Assembly (NCBI GenBank): GCA_029554925.1
Contig: JAKPUV010000340.1
Coordinates: 1 to 9,185 of the forward strand
Reading direction: 5' to 3'
From: Candidatus Hydrogenedentota bacterium
Lineage (GTDB): Bacteria > Hydrogenedentota > Hydrogenedentia > Hydrogenedentales > CAITNO01
Length of the DNA: 9,185 bases
This document shows, one piece after another, positions 1 to 7,359 of this stretch; positions within the stretch are counted from its first letter, which is position 1, and every line of letters begins with the position of its first letter. A model generated the notes under the pieces. The model saw only the letters and a list, made by a program, of their open reading frames with translations, was not told the origin of the DNA and made no database searches. The position numbers were made by a program, and so were the translations under genes.

Positions 1-409
1 CTCCGCGCCGGACCCCGCGTTTTCGCGGCTGGAGCGCGTGCAGGCGGGCGTGCGCCAGGTGTGGGAGGCGTCGGACACCTATGAGGACCTCGCCATGCGC
101 GCCCGCGCGCAGGTGCCGAACCTCTCGCCGGGGGAGTATGAGATCGAGCTGACCGCCACCGGGCCGACCGCCGCCACGGTGTCGCTGGGCCTGTGGCTGG
201 ACGACCCGTCGGGGGCCGTGGAGCTGGACGACGACTTCATCCAGATCCCCCCCGCGCCGGGGCTGGTCAAGCGCTACACCAAGCGCGTCACCCTGGGCGC
301 GCCCGGATCGCTCCTGCTCACCGCGCACGCGGGCCTGGGCCTCGTGCGGGGGGCGGAGATCGTCTGGGGCGGATGGCGCGTTGTGCCGGTGGGGGGGGGC
401 CAGCCATGA
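1..409 (+). CDS. C-terminal part of an unrecognised protein (5' end outside window)
   Basis: The reading frame is open from the first complete codon (base 2) to the TGA at 407-409, so this is the last ~135 residues of a longer protein; an internal ATG at 38 has no good ribosome site and is probably not the start. Alternating hydrophobic and polar stretches (YEIELTATGP, ATVSLGLWLDD, GSLLLTAHAG, EIVWGGWRVV) suggest a beta-sandwich accessory or binding domain; no catalytic motif is visible and I do not recognise the family. The stop overlaps the next gene's start (ATGA, 406-409), so the two are probably translationally coupled and in one operon. A run of nine G at 391-399 lies in the last codons. 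Codon use matches the neighbouring genes. Confidence is for the gene being real, not for any function. Confidence 0.72.
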   Translation, partial: SAPDPAFSRLERVQAGVRQVWEASDTYEDLAMRARAQVPNLSPGEYEIELTATGPTAATVSLGLWLDDPSGAVELDDDFIQIPPAPGLVKRYTKRVTLGAPGSLLLTAHAGLGLVRGAEIVWGGWRVVPVGGGQP

Positions 410-1218
410 CGCGCCTCTTCCCAGCATGCGCCCTCCTGCTCGCCGCCCTGGCGGGCACCGCGCAGGACACGGAACCCGCCGCCGCGCCCGAGCCCGGCAC
501 GGTCAAGGTCATGCAGGACATCGAGTTTGTCTGGGTGCCCGCGGGCAGGTTCACCCCCGGCCTCGAGGGCGGCGGCGCGACGGTGAAGGACGCCCTCGGC
601 GGGCGCGAGGAGTGGCACAACGACGAGGCCCCCCGGGCCGAGGCGGTGTTTGAGAAGGGCTTCTGGATGTCGCGGACGGAGATCACCCGGACCCAGTGGC
701 GGCGGGTCATGGACTCCGAACCGTGGCTGGACACCGGGGCCGGCGGCGGGCAGGAAGCGCCCGCCACGGGCGTCACCTGGCATGACGCCGCAAAATTCGC
801 CAAGACCCTCGGAAAGGGCGCCGAGGGCGTCTTCCGCCTGCCCACGGAAAACGAGTGGGAATACGCCTGCCGCGCCGGAACCGCCGGGCTCTTCCCCTTC
901 GAGGGCGCCGACCCCAACGCCCTCGCCGCCCACGCCTGGTTCCGCGGAAACACCCCCGACGCGCTCATTCAGGATGTCGGGCAGAAGACCCCCAACGCCT
1001 GGGGGCTTCTGGACATGCTCGGAAACGCCTGGGAGTGGTGCGCCGACGAGCGCGTCTCCCCCGGCAAGAACGGCGGCGAGTCCGCGCGCGCCCTCCGCGG
1101 CGGCGCCGCCAACCAGACCGCCCTCCTGACGCGGCCCACCGCCCGCGCCGCCCTCCCGGCGGACCAGCGCGGCCCCCGCATCGGCTTCCGCATCGTCTGC
1201 GCCCCCGACGGGGAGTGA
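406..1218 (+). CDS. Secreted SUMF1/FGE-fold (formylglycine-generating-enzyme-like) protein, catalytic Cys absent
   Basis: 270 residues from the ATG that overlaps the upstream stop; the longer frame back to 193 would run through the preceding gene and is rejected. Residues 1-19 form a signal peptide (hydrophobic core ACALLLAALA, likely cleavage after GTA), so it acts outside the cytoplasm. The SUMF1 (FGE-sulfatase) fold is shown by FVWVPAGRFTPG (41-52), WMSRTEITRTQWRRVM (87-102), GVTWHDAAKFAKTL (122-135), FRLPTENEWEYACRAG (143-158), GLLDMLGNAWEWC (200-212), ALRGGA (229-234) and GPRIGFRIV (256-264). True sulfatase-activating FGEs carry two cysteines between the RGG and GFR motifs. Here that stretch (about 235-255) has none, so sulfatase activation is unlikely; SUMF1 folds without these Cys often bind ligands or are fused to other activities. 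It is convergent with the C25 gene, with 22 bp between stops. Confidence 0.9.
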   Translation: MTRLFPACALLLAALAGTAQDTEPAAAPEPGTVKVMQDIEFVWVPAGRFTPGLEGGGATVKDALGGREEWHNDEAPRAEAVFEKGFWMSRTEITRTQWRRVMDSEPWLDTGAGGGQEAPATGVTWHDAAKFAKTLGKGAEGVFRLPTENEWEYACRAGTAGLFPFEGADPNALAAHAWFRGNTPDALIQDVGQKTPNAWGLLDMLGNAWEWCADERVSPGKNGGESARALRGGAANQTALLTRPTARAALPADQRGPRIGFRIVCAPDGE

Positions 1219-1240
1219 CCCCCGCCCGGCCGGCCCGCCG

Positions 1241-4200
1241 TCACTTGACCGCAGGGTAGGGCACGTCCGCCGTCACGCCCGCGGAATGGTTCTGCGACGT
1301 GTCGTACGCGAAGCAGGTGTAGTAATAGGTGTTTCCCGGCGTCAGCGGGTTGGGGTCGTTCCGGGGGCTGTCCGCCCCGTTGTAGACCGCGTCCCCGTCC
1401 GTCGGCGCGGCGGGATACCCCGAAGTGCTCCGGCGGATCACCACCCCCGCGAAGTCCGCGTCCGTGGGGTTGGTCCACGAGAGCTGCACGTAGGGGGCGG
1501 CCGCCCCGGCGAGCACCGCGTCGAACCCCGAGACGTCCCCGGGGGGCGTGGTGTCGCCGGTGTCGGCGGGGGTGGCGGACACGGCCCCGGTGCCGCTGGC
1601 GTAGTTGGGCATCAGGTCGTAGGTGAAGGCGCGGTAGTAGTAGGTCGTGCCGTTCACCAGGCCCGTGTCGAGGAACGAGGAGCCCGTCCCCTGGTAGGCC
1701 GCGGTCCCGTCGGTGTTGGAGAAGGGCGCGGAGCCCTCCTTGCGCACGACGACCACCCCGGCGAAGTCGGGGGACTCCGGATTGGTCCAGGACACGAGCA
1801 CGGCGCCGTCGCCGGGCTCCGCGGCCAGCCCGGTCGCGTTGGGCGGCGCGGTAATGTCGGACCAGGTGGACGCGAAGGCTTGTGTGCCCGCGTCGTGGTT
1901 GCCGTTGCCGTCGAAAGCGAAGGCGGTGTAGTAGCACGGGGTGGAGGCCGGGAAGACGCCGTCGTAATGGGAGGTGCCGTTCCCGTTCACCACCATGGTC
2001 CCGTCCGAGGGGGAGGCGGGGAACCGGTCGTTGCGGCGCATGATCCGGACGTAGCTGAAGTCGCCCCCGGGATTCGTCCAGCCCAGCAGGATGATGTCCT
2101 TGTACGGCACGGCGGTGAACCCGGTGACCGGGCCGGGGGGCACGATCTCCGTGAGGGGGAAGGTCAGGGGGATGGAGTTGTTCCTGCGGAAATGGACGCT
2201 GGCGTTGCGGCCCCGGTCGGGCAGGCCGTTCAGCGTGATGTCCACGACGCCGTTGGCGGTGACGCCCCGGCCGTGGGCGCCCAGGTTCCCGAAGGCGTTC
2301 TCCTGGGTCACCGTGACGGTGACGCCGTTCGCCGGCAGCACGACGCGCACCGTGTCGAGCCCCGTCCAGGCCATGGCGGTCGGCTGGGGCAGGGCGCGGG
2401 TGTGCGGGTTCTCGGTCCAAAGGGGCAGCGTGGGGTCGCCGAAGAGGTGCCACATCAGCGCCTCGTCGCGCACCTCGTTCGCCCCGACATAGTCCATCTT
2501 GCCCTGCATGCTGGCCAGGTAGGCCTTGCCGTGGCGCAGCATGTCGCCCATGCGCGGGCTGGGCTTGAGGTTGACAAAACTCGGGACGAGTTCGGGCCAG
2601 ACCGCGTCGAGAAAGCCCAGCAGCAGGACGCTGTTGGCGTTGCTGGGGCTGTTGCGCACGTCGCCGAAGACGGCGATGGCGCCGCCGTCGTCGTCCCGGA
2701 GCAGGCGCTCCATGAGCAGGTCGAAGTCCGCCGGAATCCCGAAATGGCCGCCCGACGTCTCGTCGTCGAACATGCTGCTGGCGCAGTTGACGCTGAACAC
2801 CACGGGGAACAGCGGCGCGTTGGCGGTCTTGGGGTCCGAGTCGCCGGGGTCGTCGCCGTAGACGTTGGACCAGCGGAACCACGGGTGCTCCCACGCCCCC
2901 GGGGAGCCGTGGTCGCGGTGGATGACCATGAACCGGCCCGCGTTGAACGCGTTGACGACGTCCATGGTCCCGGCGTTCCAGGAGAAGCCGCTCCGCAGGT
3001 CGTCCGGCAGGCTGTCGCCGTTGAAGTAGTACTTCGGCGCGGCGGACAGCGTGTACTCCGCGTCCACCGTCTTGGTGTAGAAGCGGTCCACGGTCTTGCC
3101 GCGGCCGTTCATGACGTTGCGGATGCGCTCGCTCACCCAGATGAAGGTGCGCTGGTCCACCCCCGCCGTCGTGGTCTCCTTGTTGCAGCACTGGAACTGC
3201 GACGCGATGGACGCGCGGGAGTAGTAGTCCGCGCTGTCCGGCGGCGCCGTCTCATAGGCGATGATCCGGTCCACCATCCGGCCGGCCTCCTCCGGGGTGT
3301 CCAGCGGCAGGCGCCCCACCGCCAGGTCCGGCAGGAGCGCCGAGGCGGGGTCCTGGCCCACCACCGCGTAGATCCAGTCCGTGCCGATGGTGGGGCTGCC
3401 GATGCTCTCCGTGTCCTGCCACGGCGCGTAGTACGCCGGGGGGAGGTACTCCGCGTCGCCGAACAGCAGGACATAGCCGGGCCGCGGCGCGGCCGACCCG
3501 TACTCCGCCTCGATGAGCTCGTCAATCTCCGCCGGGGTGTCGGGGCCGGGCCCCGCGCCGTCGCCCACCTCAAACACGCGGGTGACGACGCCGATGCCGT
3601 TCTTGTGCTCCGCCAGCCGGTCTGCCGCCTCGCGAAGCTCCGGGGGCGCCAGAATCATCAGCTCCTCGCCCTGGATGCCCGCCACGATGGGAAGGTGCTG
3701 CAGGCCGCCCTCCACCACGCCCCAGTTGGCGAGGCCGCCCAGCACGGGGTCCTCCTGGGCCTCCAGCAGGTCCGCCAGGTCGCGGATCCCAAACTGCCCC
3801 GAACCGCCCGTGAACTCCAGGCGCACGTTGACGGCCGCGAACAGTTCGAGGGTCTCCGACGCGGGCGCGTACTGCCCCCCCGCCACCTCCATCTGGAACA
3901 CCCGCAGGCCCTTGACCCGTCCGGCGTCCCGCACGGACACCACCTCCGCCGGGTAGGGGTCCGGGGAGTCGTAGGCCGCCGCGTCCAGGGTGAAGGGCGG
4001 CGTCGCGTAGAAGTCCAGAGCGTCCATGGTCTCCGGCTGGCCGGGCCACAGGTTCATTTTGATGGTTTCCGCGGGCTCCGTCTCCCAGGCCACCGTCACC
4101 TCGGCGCCCTCTGGCACGGCGATGAGCGCCGTCGCGCCCGGCACCAGGGGGCGGCCCGGCGCGCCCGACAGGGGCGGCAGCCCGGGCAGGGCCGACTTGG

Positions 4201-4996
4201 TGAAGGCAAACTCCCCCACCCTCGCCGTGGCGAGCAGCGGCTCGCCGAAGGCCGCCTTGAGCGAAACCCCCGCCGGGTCCGTCGCCGCGGGGTCTGTCTC
4301 CAGGGAAACGGGAAGGTCCACCCGGGCGAACCCCGGACAGTCGTCCTTGGCCGGAGAGCCCAGGGCCACGGCCCGGCGGAGCATGCGCCCCTCGTTGAAA
4401 AGCTGCTCGCAGACCGGCGCGGCCGCGCCCGACCGCAGTTCCTGCACCACGCCGCCGAATTCGGCCAGTTTGTCCCCCGCGCCGCACGCGTCGCCGCCGT
4501 CGGCGAGCGCGTTGGCGTCGTCCAGCAACTGCAGCAGCCGCTGCTGCTGGTCGGCGTCGAAAACGCCCGCCGTCCGCACCGCGTCCCCCAGGGCGGTGAA
4601 ATCGCCCGTGAGCACCGCCGCGGGCGTCGCCGACGCCTGCACCCCGCTCGACCAGTTGCCCGTGTGGTCCACGGCGAACGCCGCATAGTAATACAGCGCG
4701 CCGTTGGCCAGCCCGGTGTCCGCCGCCGCGCCGTCCAGCCCCTCATACACCAGGTCCCCCTCCTCGGGGCCCGCGGGATAGCCGGTTGTCGCCCGCCGCA
4801 CCCGCACGGACTGCAGGTCGCCGTCCGCCGGATTCGTCCACGCAAGGTCCACCCGCGCCTCCCCCGCCGTCGCGGCGAATCCCGTCGGATTGCCCGGGGC
4901 CGTTCGGTCCTTGCACCCGCCGCCCAGCAGCAGCGCCGCCCCAACCGCCAGAAAAATAACCCGCCCGACCGCGTGACCCATGAGTCTCCCTTTCAT
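1241..4996 (-). CDS. Large putative lipoprotein: FnIII / gingipain propeptide / peptidase C25 / Ig-like / three FnIII modules
   Basis: 1251 residues from the ATG at 4996. A second ATG at 4981 (residue 6) has GGGAG four bases upstream, so 1246 residues is an equally possible length; numbering here uses 4996. Residues 1-27 are a signal peptide ending GGGC (Cys28), a lipobox with Gly at -3, which is weak. Order: FnIII-like module (~33-126); helical segment (~128-215) with Cys171 and Cys196; propeptide-like beta domain (~225-396; compare YPAEVVSVRDAG and LFAAVNVRLEF); C25 peptidase (~435-865) with YVLLFGDAEYLPP, PDLAVGRLPLDTPEEA, catalytic His696 in HRDHGSPGAW, catalytic Cys738 in FSVNCASSMFDD, and FGDPTLPLW; Ig-like domain (~872-950); FnIII-like modules at ~953-1045, 1048-1143 and 1148-1251. 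Family members are cysteine endopeptidases made as zymogens. There is no type IX secretion C-terminal domain, so surface or periplasmic tethering by lipid is inferred. A single-gene unit; substrate unknown. Confidence 0.93.
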   Translation of the reverse strand: MKGRLMGHAVGRVIFLAVGAALLLGGGCKDRTAPGNPTGFAATAGEARVDLAWTNPADGDLQSVRVRRATTGYPAGPEEGDLVYEGLDGAAADTGLANGALYYYAAFAVDHTGNWSSGVQASATPAAVLTGDFTALGDAVRTAGVFDADQQQRLLQLLDDANALADGGDACGAGDKLAEFGGVVQELRSGAAAPVCEQLFNEGRMLRRAVALGSPAKDDCPGFARVDLPVSLETDPAATDPAGVSLKAAFGEPLLATARVGEFAFTKSALPGLPPLSGAPGRPLVPGATALIAVPEGAEVTVAWETEPAETIKMNLWPGQPETMDALDFYATPPFTLDAAAYDSPDPYPAEVVSVRDAGRVKGLRVFQMEVAGGQYAPASETLELFAAVNVRLEFTGGSGQFGIRDLADLLEAQEDPVLGGLANWGVVEGGLQHLPIVAGIQGEELMILAPPELREAADRLAEHKNGIGVVTRVFEVGDGAGPGPDTPAEIDELIEAEYGSAAPRPGYVLLFGDAEYLPPAYYAPWQDTESIGSPTIGTDWIYAVVGQDPASALLPDLAVGRLPLDTPEEAGRMVDRIIAYETAPPDSADYYSRASIASQFQCCNKETTTAGVDQRTFIWVSERIRNVMNGRGKTVDRFYTKTVDAEYTLSAAPKYYFNGDSLPDDLRSGFSWNAGTMDVVNAFNAGRFMVIHRDHGSPGAWEHPWFRWSNVYGDDPGDSDPKTANAPLFPVVFSVNCASSMFDDETSGGHFGIPADFDLLMERLLRDDDGGAIAVFGDVRNSPSNANSVLLLGFLDAVWPELVPSFVNLKPSPRMGDMLRHGKAYLASMQGKMDYVGANEVRDEALMWHLFGDPTLPLWTENPHTRALPQPTAMAWTGLDTVRVVLPANGVTVTVTQENAFGNLGAHGRGVTANGVVDITLNGLPDRGRNASVHFRRNNSIPLTFPLTEIVPPGPVTGFTAVPYKDIILLGWTNPGGDFSYVRIMRRNDRFPASPSDGTMVVNGNGTSHYDGVFPASTPCYYTAFAFDGNGNHDAGTQAFASTWSDITAPPNATGLAAEPGDGAVLVSWTNPESPDFAGVVVVRKEGSAPFSNTDGTAAYQGTGSSFLDTGLVNGTTYYYRAFTYDLMPNYASGTGAVSATPADTGDTTPPGDVSGFDAVLAGAAAPYVQLSWTNPTDADFAGVVIRRSTSGYPAAPTDGDAVYNGADSPRNDPNPLTPGNTYYYTCFAYDTSQNHSAGVTADVPYPAVK
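1244..2140 (-). repeat. Three tandem FnIII-like modules in the C25 protein (a fourth copy at 4616-4906)
   Basis: Protein-level repeats of about 93-104 residues in the C-terminal third, at roughly 1862-2140, 1568-1855 and 1244-1555, with a matching module at the N-terminus (4616-4906). Each has the series TGF/SGF near the start, a W-T-N-P turn, an arginine-containing strand (VRIMRRN, VVVVRKE, VVIRRST, VRVRRAT), a D-G-(D/T) turn, and YYY/CYY-x-(A/C)-F near the end followed by N-(H/W/Y). The N-terminal and last modules share the segment GYPAxPxxGDxVYxG, so they look closest to each other. Confidence 0.75.
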
Positions 4997-5002
4997 GACC
5001 GT

Positions 5003-5035
5003 GCCTGCCGCCCTTCCCCCCCGTGTACGGCAGGC
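5003..5035 (-). promoter_or_regulatory. Leader inverted repeat upstream of the C25 gene
   Basis: A perfect 8-bp inverted repeat, GCCTGCCG (5003-5010) and CGGCAGGC (5028-5035), with a 17-nt loop, ends 7 bases before the 4996 ATG on the minus strand. The proximal arm contains the only SD-like AGG for that start, whereas the GGGAG serving the 4981 ATG lies outside. It could be a translational control hairpin, or evidence that 4981 is the real start. GC-rich sequence makes short repeats common, so support is moderate. Confidence 0.35.
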
Positions 5036-5051
5036 CCCAAAAGCCGGATGA

Positions 5052-5057
5052 ATTGTA
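5052..5057 (-). promoter_or_regulatory. Candidate -10 element for the C25 gene
   Basis: Read on the minus strand this is TACAAT, one mismatch from consensus, about 56 bases upstream of the 4996 start. It sits in an AT-richer patch that stands out in the GC-rich intergenic region. No convincing -35 box lies 16-18 bases further upstream, so this is a partial promoter call. Confidence 0.35.
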
Positions 5058-5110
5058 CCACGCGCTCCCTTGCGCCCCGGCGGTCACGCGGGAACCCGGC
5101 GCTCCCCGCT

Positions 5111-5140
5111 TTGCCCGGGCGGGCGCGGCTCGGGTATCAT
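5111..5140 (+). promoter_or_regulatory. Candidate sigma-70-type promoter for the mazG operon
   Basis: TTGCCC (5111-5116) and TATCAT (5135-5140) are separated by 18 bases and lie 35 bases upstream of the chosen mazG start. A start of transcription near 5147 would give a leader of about 29 nt. The -35 box overlaps the 8-bp palindrome GCCCGGGC (5113-5120). The promoter points away from the C25 gene. Confidence 0.45.
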
Positions 5141-5175
5141 GGGGGAAGCCGAAGCCGCACCAGGGAGTCCCCCCC

Positions 5176-5604
5176 ATGCCCCCCCTTCCCCATATTGACA
5201 AGACGCCGGAAACGGAGACGGAATGGTTCGCCGCGCTGGCGGCGCTAACGCGGTTTTTGCGGTCGCCGGAGGGCTGCCCCTGGGACCGCGAGCAGACGGC
5301 GGTGAGCTTTGCGCGGTATGCCGGGGAGGAGTCGGGGGAGTATGTGGAGGCGTTGGGGGGCTCCGACAACGCGCACGCGGCGGAGGAATTCGGCGACGCC
5401 CTGTTTGTGCTGCTTTCGAGCGCGGCGGCGGCCGAGGCCGAGGGCCGCTTCACGCTTAGGGACGCCCTGGCGGCGGCCCATGAGAAGATGGTGCGCCGCC
5501 ACGCCCATGTGTTTGACAAGACGAAGGCGGCCACCTCGGAGGAGGCGGTCGCCTCGTGGAACAGGATCAAGGCCGAGGAAAAGGCCGCCCGCGGGAAGGC
5601 CTGA
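5176..5604 (+). CDS. mazG: MazG-family nucleoside triphosphate pyrophosphohydrolase
   Basis: 142 residues. The ATG at 5176 is chosen because GGGAG lies about 9 bases upstream and the protein similarity begins just after it; the frame is open back to 5023 but that part is Pro/Arg/Ala-rich and not MazG-like. Family signature: FLRSPEGCPWDREQT (27-41), the metal-binding EESGE (51-55) followed after 15 residues by EFGD (71-74), which together fit EExxE...ExxD, and MVRRHAHVFD (105-114) near the end. MazG enzymes hydrolyse NTPs to NMP and pyrophosphate in the cytoplasm, cleaning the pool or lowering alarmones. It is a single-domain form, about half the length of the two-domain E. coli protein, and is all-alpha. 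It heads a probable operon with a lipoprotein gene 30 nt downstream; no functional link between them is evident. Confidence 0.92.
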   Translation: MPPLPHIDKTPETETEWFAALAALTRFLRSPEGCPWDREQTAVSFARYAGEESGEYVEALGGSDNAHAAEEFGDALFVLLSSAAAAEAEGRFTLRDALAAAHEKMVRRHAHVFDKTKAATSEEAVASWNRIKAEEKAARGKA

Positions 5605-5634
5605 GCCCCCCCGGTTTCCGGAGAACACCCCCCC

Positions 5635-6108
5635 ATGACACGATGGTTTTCAGCGCGGACGGCGGCCCTGCTGGCCCTGACGGCCCCCGTCCTGGCCGGA
5701 TGCGGCGGCCCGGACCCGGCCCCCGCGCCCAAGCCGGCGCCCAAGCCCCCCGCGGCGGCGGCAGCCCCCGCCCCGGCGGCCGCCCCCGCGCCGGCGGCGA
5801 TGCCGGAGGATCCGGTCCACCGGAAACTGGTGGGGACGCAGTGGACCCTCGGCGACCTGAAGGTCACCTTTGTGGACCGGGACCGCCTGCGGGTGGAGGG
5901 GGGCGACGTCACCCCCCACGCCCCGAGCGGCATCACGGTGAAGTACGCCTACACGGACGGGAAGGTGGCGGCGAACGTCATGGGGCAGGCCATCGCGGCG
6001 GCCTGGGACGGCGCCGCCCTGAGTGTCAACGGCCTGCCCGCCACGCCCGTTAACCCCGGCGCGCCGGAAGGCGCCCCCGCAAACGACAAGGAGACGGCAA
6101 CCCCATGA
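5635..6108 (+). CDS. Small lipoprotein with Pro/Ala-rich linker and C-terminal beta domain
   Basis: 157 residues from the ATG at 5635, with GGAG 11 bases upstream. A strong lipoprotein signal is visible: Arg3 and Arg8, hydrophobic core, and the lipobox LAGC with Cys23 as the lipidated residue. Residues 26-60 are a Pro/Ala/Lys low-complexity linker that would hold the C-terminal part away from the membrane. Residues ~64-140 look like a small beta-barrel or sandwich (LVGTQWTLGDLKVTFVD, GITVKYAYTDGKV, AAAWDGAALSVNG), a layout resembling lipocalin-like lipoproteins of the 'G-x-W ... F-x-x-D' kind; I cannot assign a family. Its stop overlaps the start of the beta-propeller gene (ATGA), so a joint role of the two extracytoplasmic proteins is plausible. 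Function unknown. Confidence 0.85.
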   Translation: MTRWFSARTAALLALTAPVLAGCGGPDPAPAPKPAPKPPAAAAAPAPAAAPAPAAMPEDPVHRKLVGTQWTLGDLKVTFVDRDRLRVEGGDVTPHAPSGITVKYAYTDGKVAANVMGQAIAAAWDGAALSVNGLPATPVNPGAPEGAPANDKETATP

Positions 6109-7355
6109 AGACTTTCCGCACCGGCTGGGCGCTTTTCCCGGCCCTGGTCCTGGGTGTCTGCGCCCTGGCCCCGGCGGGCGATGTGCTCACGTTCCGCGGC
6201 CCCAACCGCGACGGCGTCTTCCCCGGCGAGACGGGCCTCATGGCCTCGTGGCCCGAGGGCGGGCCGCCCCTGCTGTGGACCGCCACCGGCTTCGGCGTCG
6301 GCTACTCCTCCGCCATTGTGCGGGGCGACCGCATCTATCTCACGGGAACCCTCGCGGGCCAGATGAGCCATGTCTTTGAGCTGGACCTGGACGGCAAGGA
6401 GCTGCGCCGCCTGCCCTACGGCACCGAGACGACCAAGGAAATGGCCCCCGGCGGGCGCGGCACCCCCACCCTCAGCGGCGACCGGCTCTTCGTCCTCACC
6501 TCCCTCGGCGAGCTGGCCTGCGTGGACATCCCGTCCTGGGCCGTCGCGTGGAAGGTGAACATCCTGGAGCGGTTCAAGGGCCCGCTGACGGAGTGGGACC
6601 TGTCGGAAAACCTGCTGGTGGACGGCGACCGCGTGATCTGCACCCCCGGCGGCGAGAACGCCGTGATGGCGGCCCTCGACCAGAAGACCGGCGACACGGT
6701 CTGGGTCACCACGGGGCTCACGGACATGACCTCCTACTGCGGCCCCGCGCTGGTCACCCACAACGGCCGACGCATCCTCCTCACCATGACGAGCAAGTTC
6801 GTCATCTGCGTGGATGCCGACGCGGGCGCCCTGCTCTGGAAGCATCCCCACCCCACGGACTGGGATGTCCACCCGAACACGCCGCTCTACCACAACGGCT
6901 GCGTCTACTACGTCGCGGGCTACAAGTCCGGCGGCGGCCTGCTGGAGCTGTCCCCCGACGCGTCGTCTTTCACCGTCCGCTGGACCGACACGGAGCTGGA
7001 CTGCCAGCACCACGGGGTGGTCCTGGCCGACGGCGCGATTTTCGGCACCTCGCACCACCGGTCGGGCGGACGCCTCGTCTGCCTCGACTGGGAGACAGGC
7101 AAGATGCTCTGGGACGACAAGGCCGTCCGCCAGGCCAACCTGCTCCTGGCCGACGGCATGATCTACGCCTACGAGGGCCCCAAGAGCGGCGAGATGGTCC
7201 TCTTCAAGCCCTCCCGCGAGGGCTTTCAGCCCGCGGGCCGGTTTACCGTGCCTTTCGGCGACCGCGAGCACTGGGCCCATCCCGTCATTGCCAACGGCCG
7301 CCTCTACATCCGCCACGGCGACGCCCTCGGGTGCTACAACCTCCGGCAGCCGTGA
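6105..7355 (+). CDS. Secreted PQQ-like (BamB/quinoprotein-type) beta-propeller protein
   Basis: 416 residues. The start ATG overlaps the upstream stop and has GGAG 14 bases upstream. A signal peptide covers residues 1-24 (core ALFPALVLGVCALA, cleavage near APA). The opening TFRGPNRDGVFPGETGL followed by SWPEGGPPLLW is the hallmark of PQQ-binding-like beta-propeller proteins abundant in Planctomycetota and relatives. Blade repeats follow with the usual pattern of a G-D/N-R-(I/L)-(Y/F) strand and an (L/V)-D-x-x-T/A-G-x-x-(L/V)-W strand: GDRIYLT (74-80), GDRLFVLT (125-132), LDQKTGDTVW (191-200), VDADAGALLW (236-245), LDWETGKMLW (327-336), NGRLYIRHGDALGCY (397-411). No quinone-ligand motif could be identified, so enzymatic dehydrogenase activity is not claimed; a scaffold or substrate-binding role in the periplasm is more likely. 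Last gene of the operon, followed directly by a terminator. Confidence 0.9.
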   Translation: MKTFRTGWALFPALVLGVCALAPAGDVLTFRGPNRDGVFPGETGLMASWPEGGPPLLWTATGFGVGYSSAIVRGDRIYLTGTLAGQMSHVFELDLDGKELRRLPYGTETTKEMAPGGRGTPTLSGDRLFVLTSLGELACVDIPSWAVAWKVNILERFKGPLTEWDLSENLLVDGDRVICTPGGENAVMAALDQKTGDTVWVTTGLTDMTSYCGPALVTHNGRRILLTMTSKFVICVDADAGALLWKHPHPTDWDVHPNTPLYHNGCVYYVAGYKSGGGLLELSPDASSFTVRWTDTELDCQHHGVVLADGAIFGTSHHRSGGRLVCLDWETGKMLWDDKAVRQANLLLADGMIYAYEGPKSGEMVLFKPSREGFQPAGRFTVPFGDREHWAHPVIANGRLYIRHGDALGCYNLRQP

Positions 7356-7359
7356 CGCC

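Noticed and set aside
1219..1240. GGCCGGCC palindrome between convergent genes as a bidirectional terminator
   Set aside because: Only 8 bases, no room for a loop, and no T tract on either side.
969..3191. Open minus-strand frame of 740 codons overlapping the C25 and SUMF1 genes
   Set aside because: An Arg-rich out-of-frame shadow of the C25 gene that also runs antisense through the SUMF1-fold gene; no start site or family motif.
1286..5248. Open plus-strand frame of 1320 codons opposite the C25 gene
   Set aside because: Its product is an Arg/Gly/Val/His-rich stretch with no domain pattern, as expected for the antisense of a GC-rich gene; the minus-strand frame has clear C25 and FnIII motifs.
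5741..5802. Repetitive GCC/CCG stretch as a DNA repeat element
   Set aside because: It is the coding sequence of the Pro/Ala linker in the lipoprotein; composition explains it.
4743..5936. Open minus-strand frame of 397 codons across mazG and the lipoprotein gene
   Set aside because: Low-complexity Ala/Gly/Ser product in the opposite strand of two well-supported genes and the divergent promoter region.
5949..7316. Open minus-strand frame of 455 codons opposite the beta-propeller gene
   Set aside because: Antisense shadow; the plus strand carries a signal peptide and regular propeller blades.
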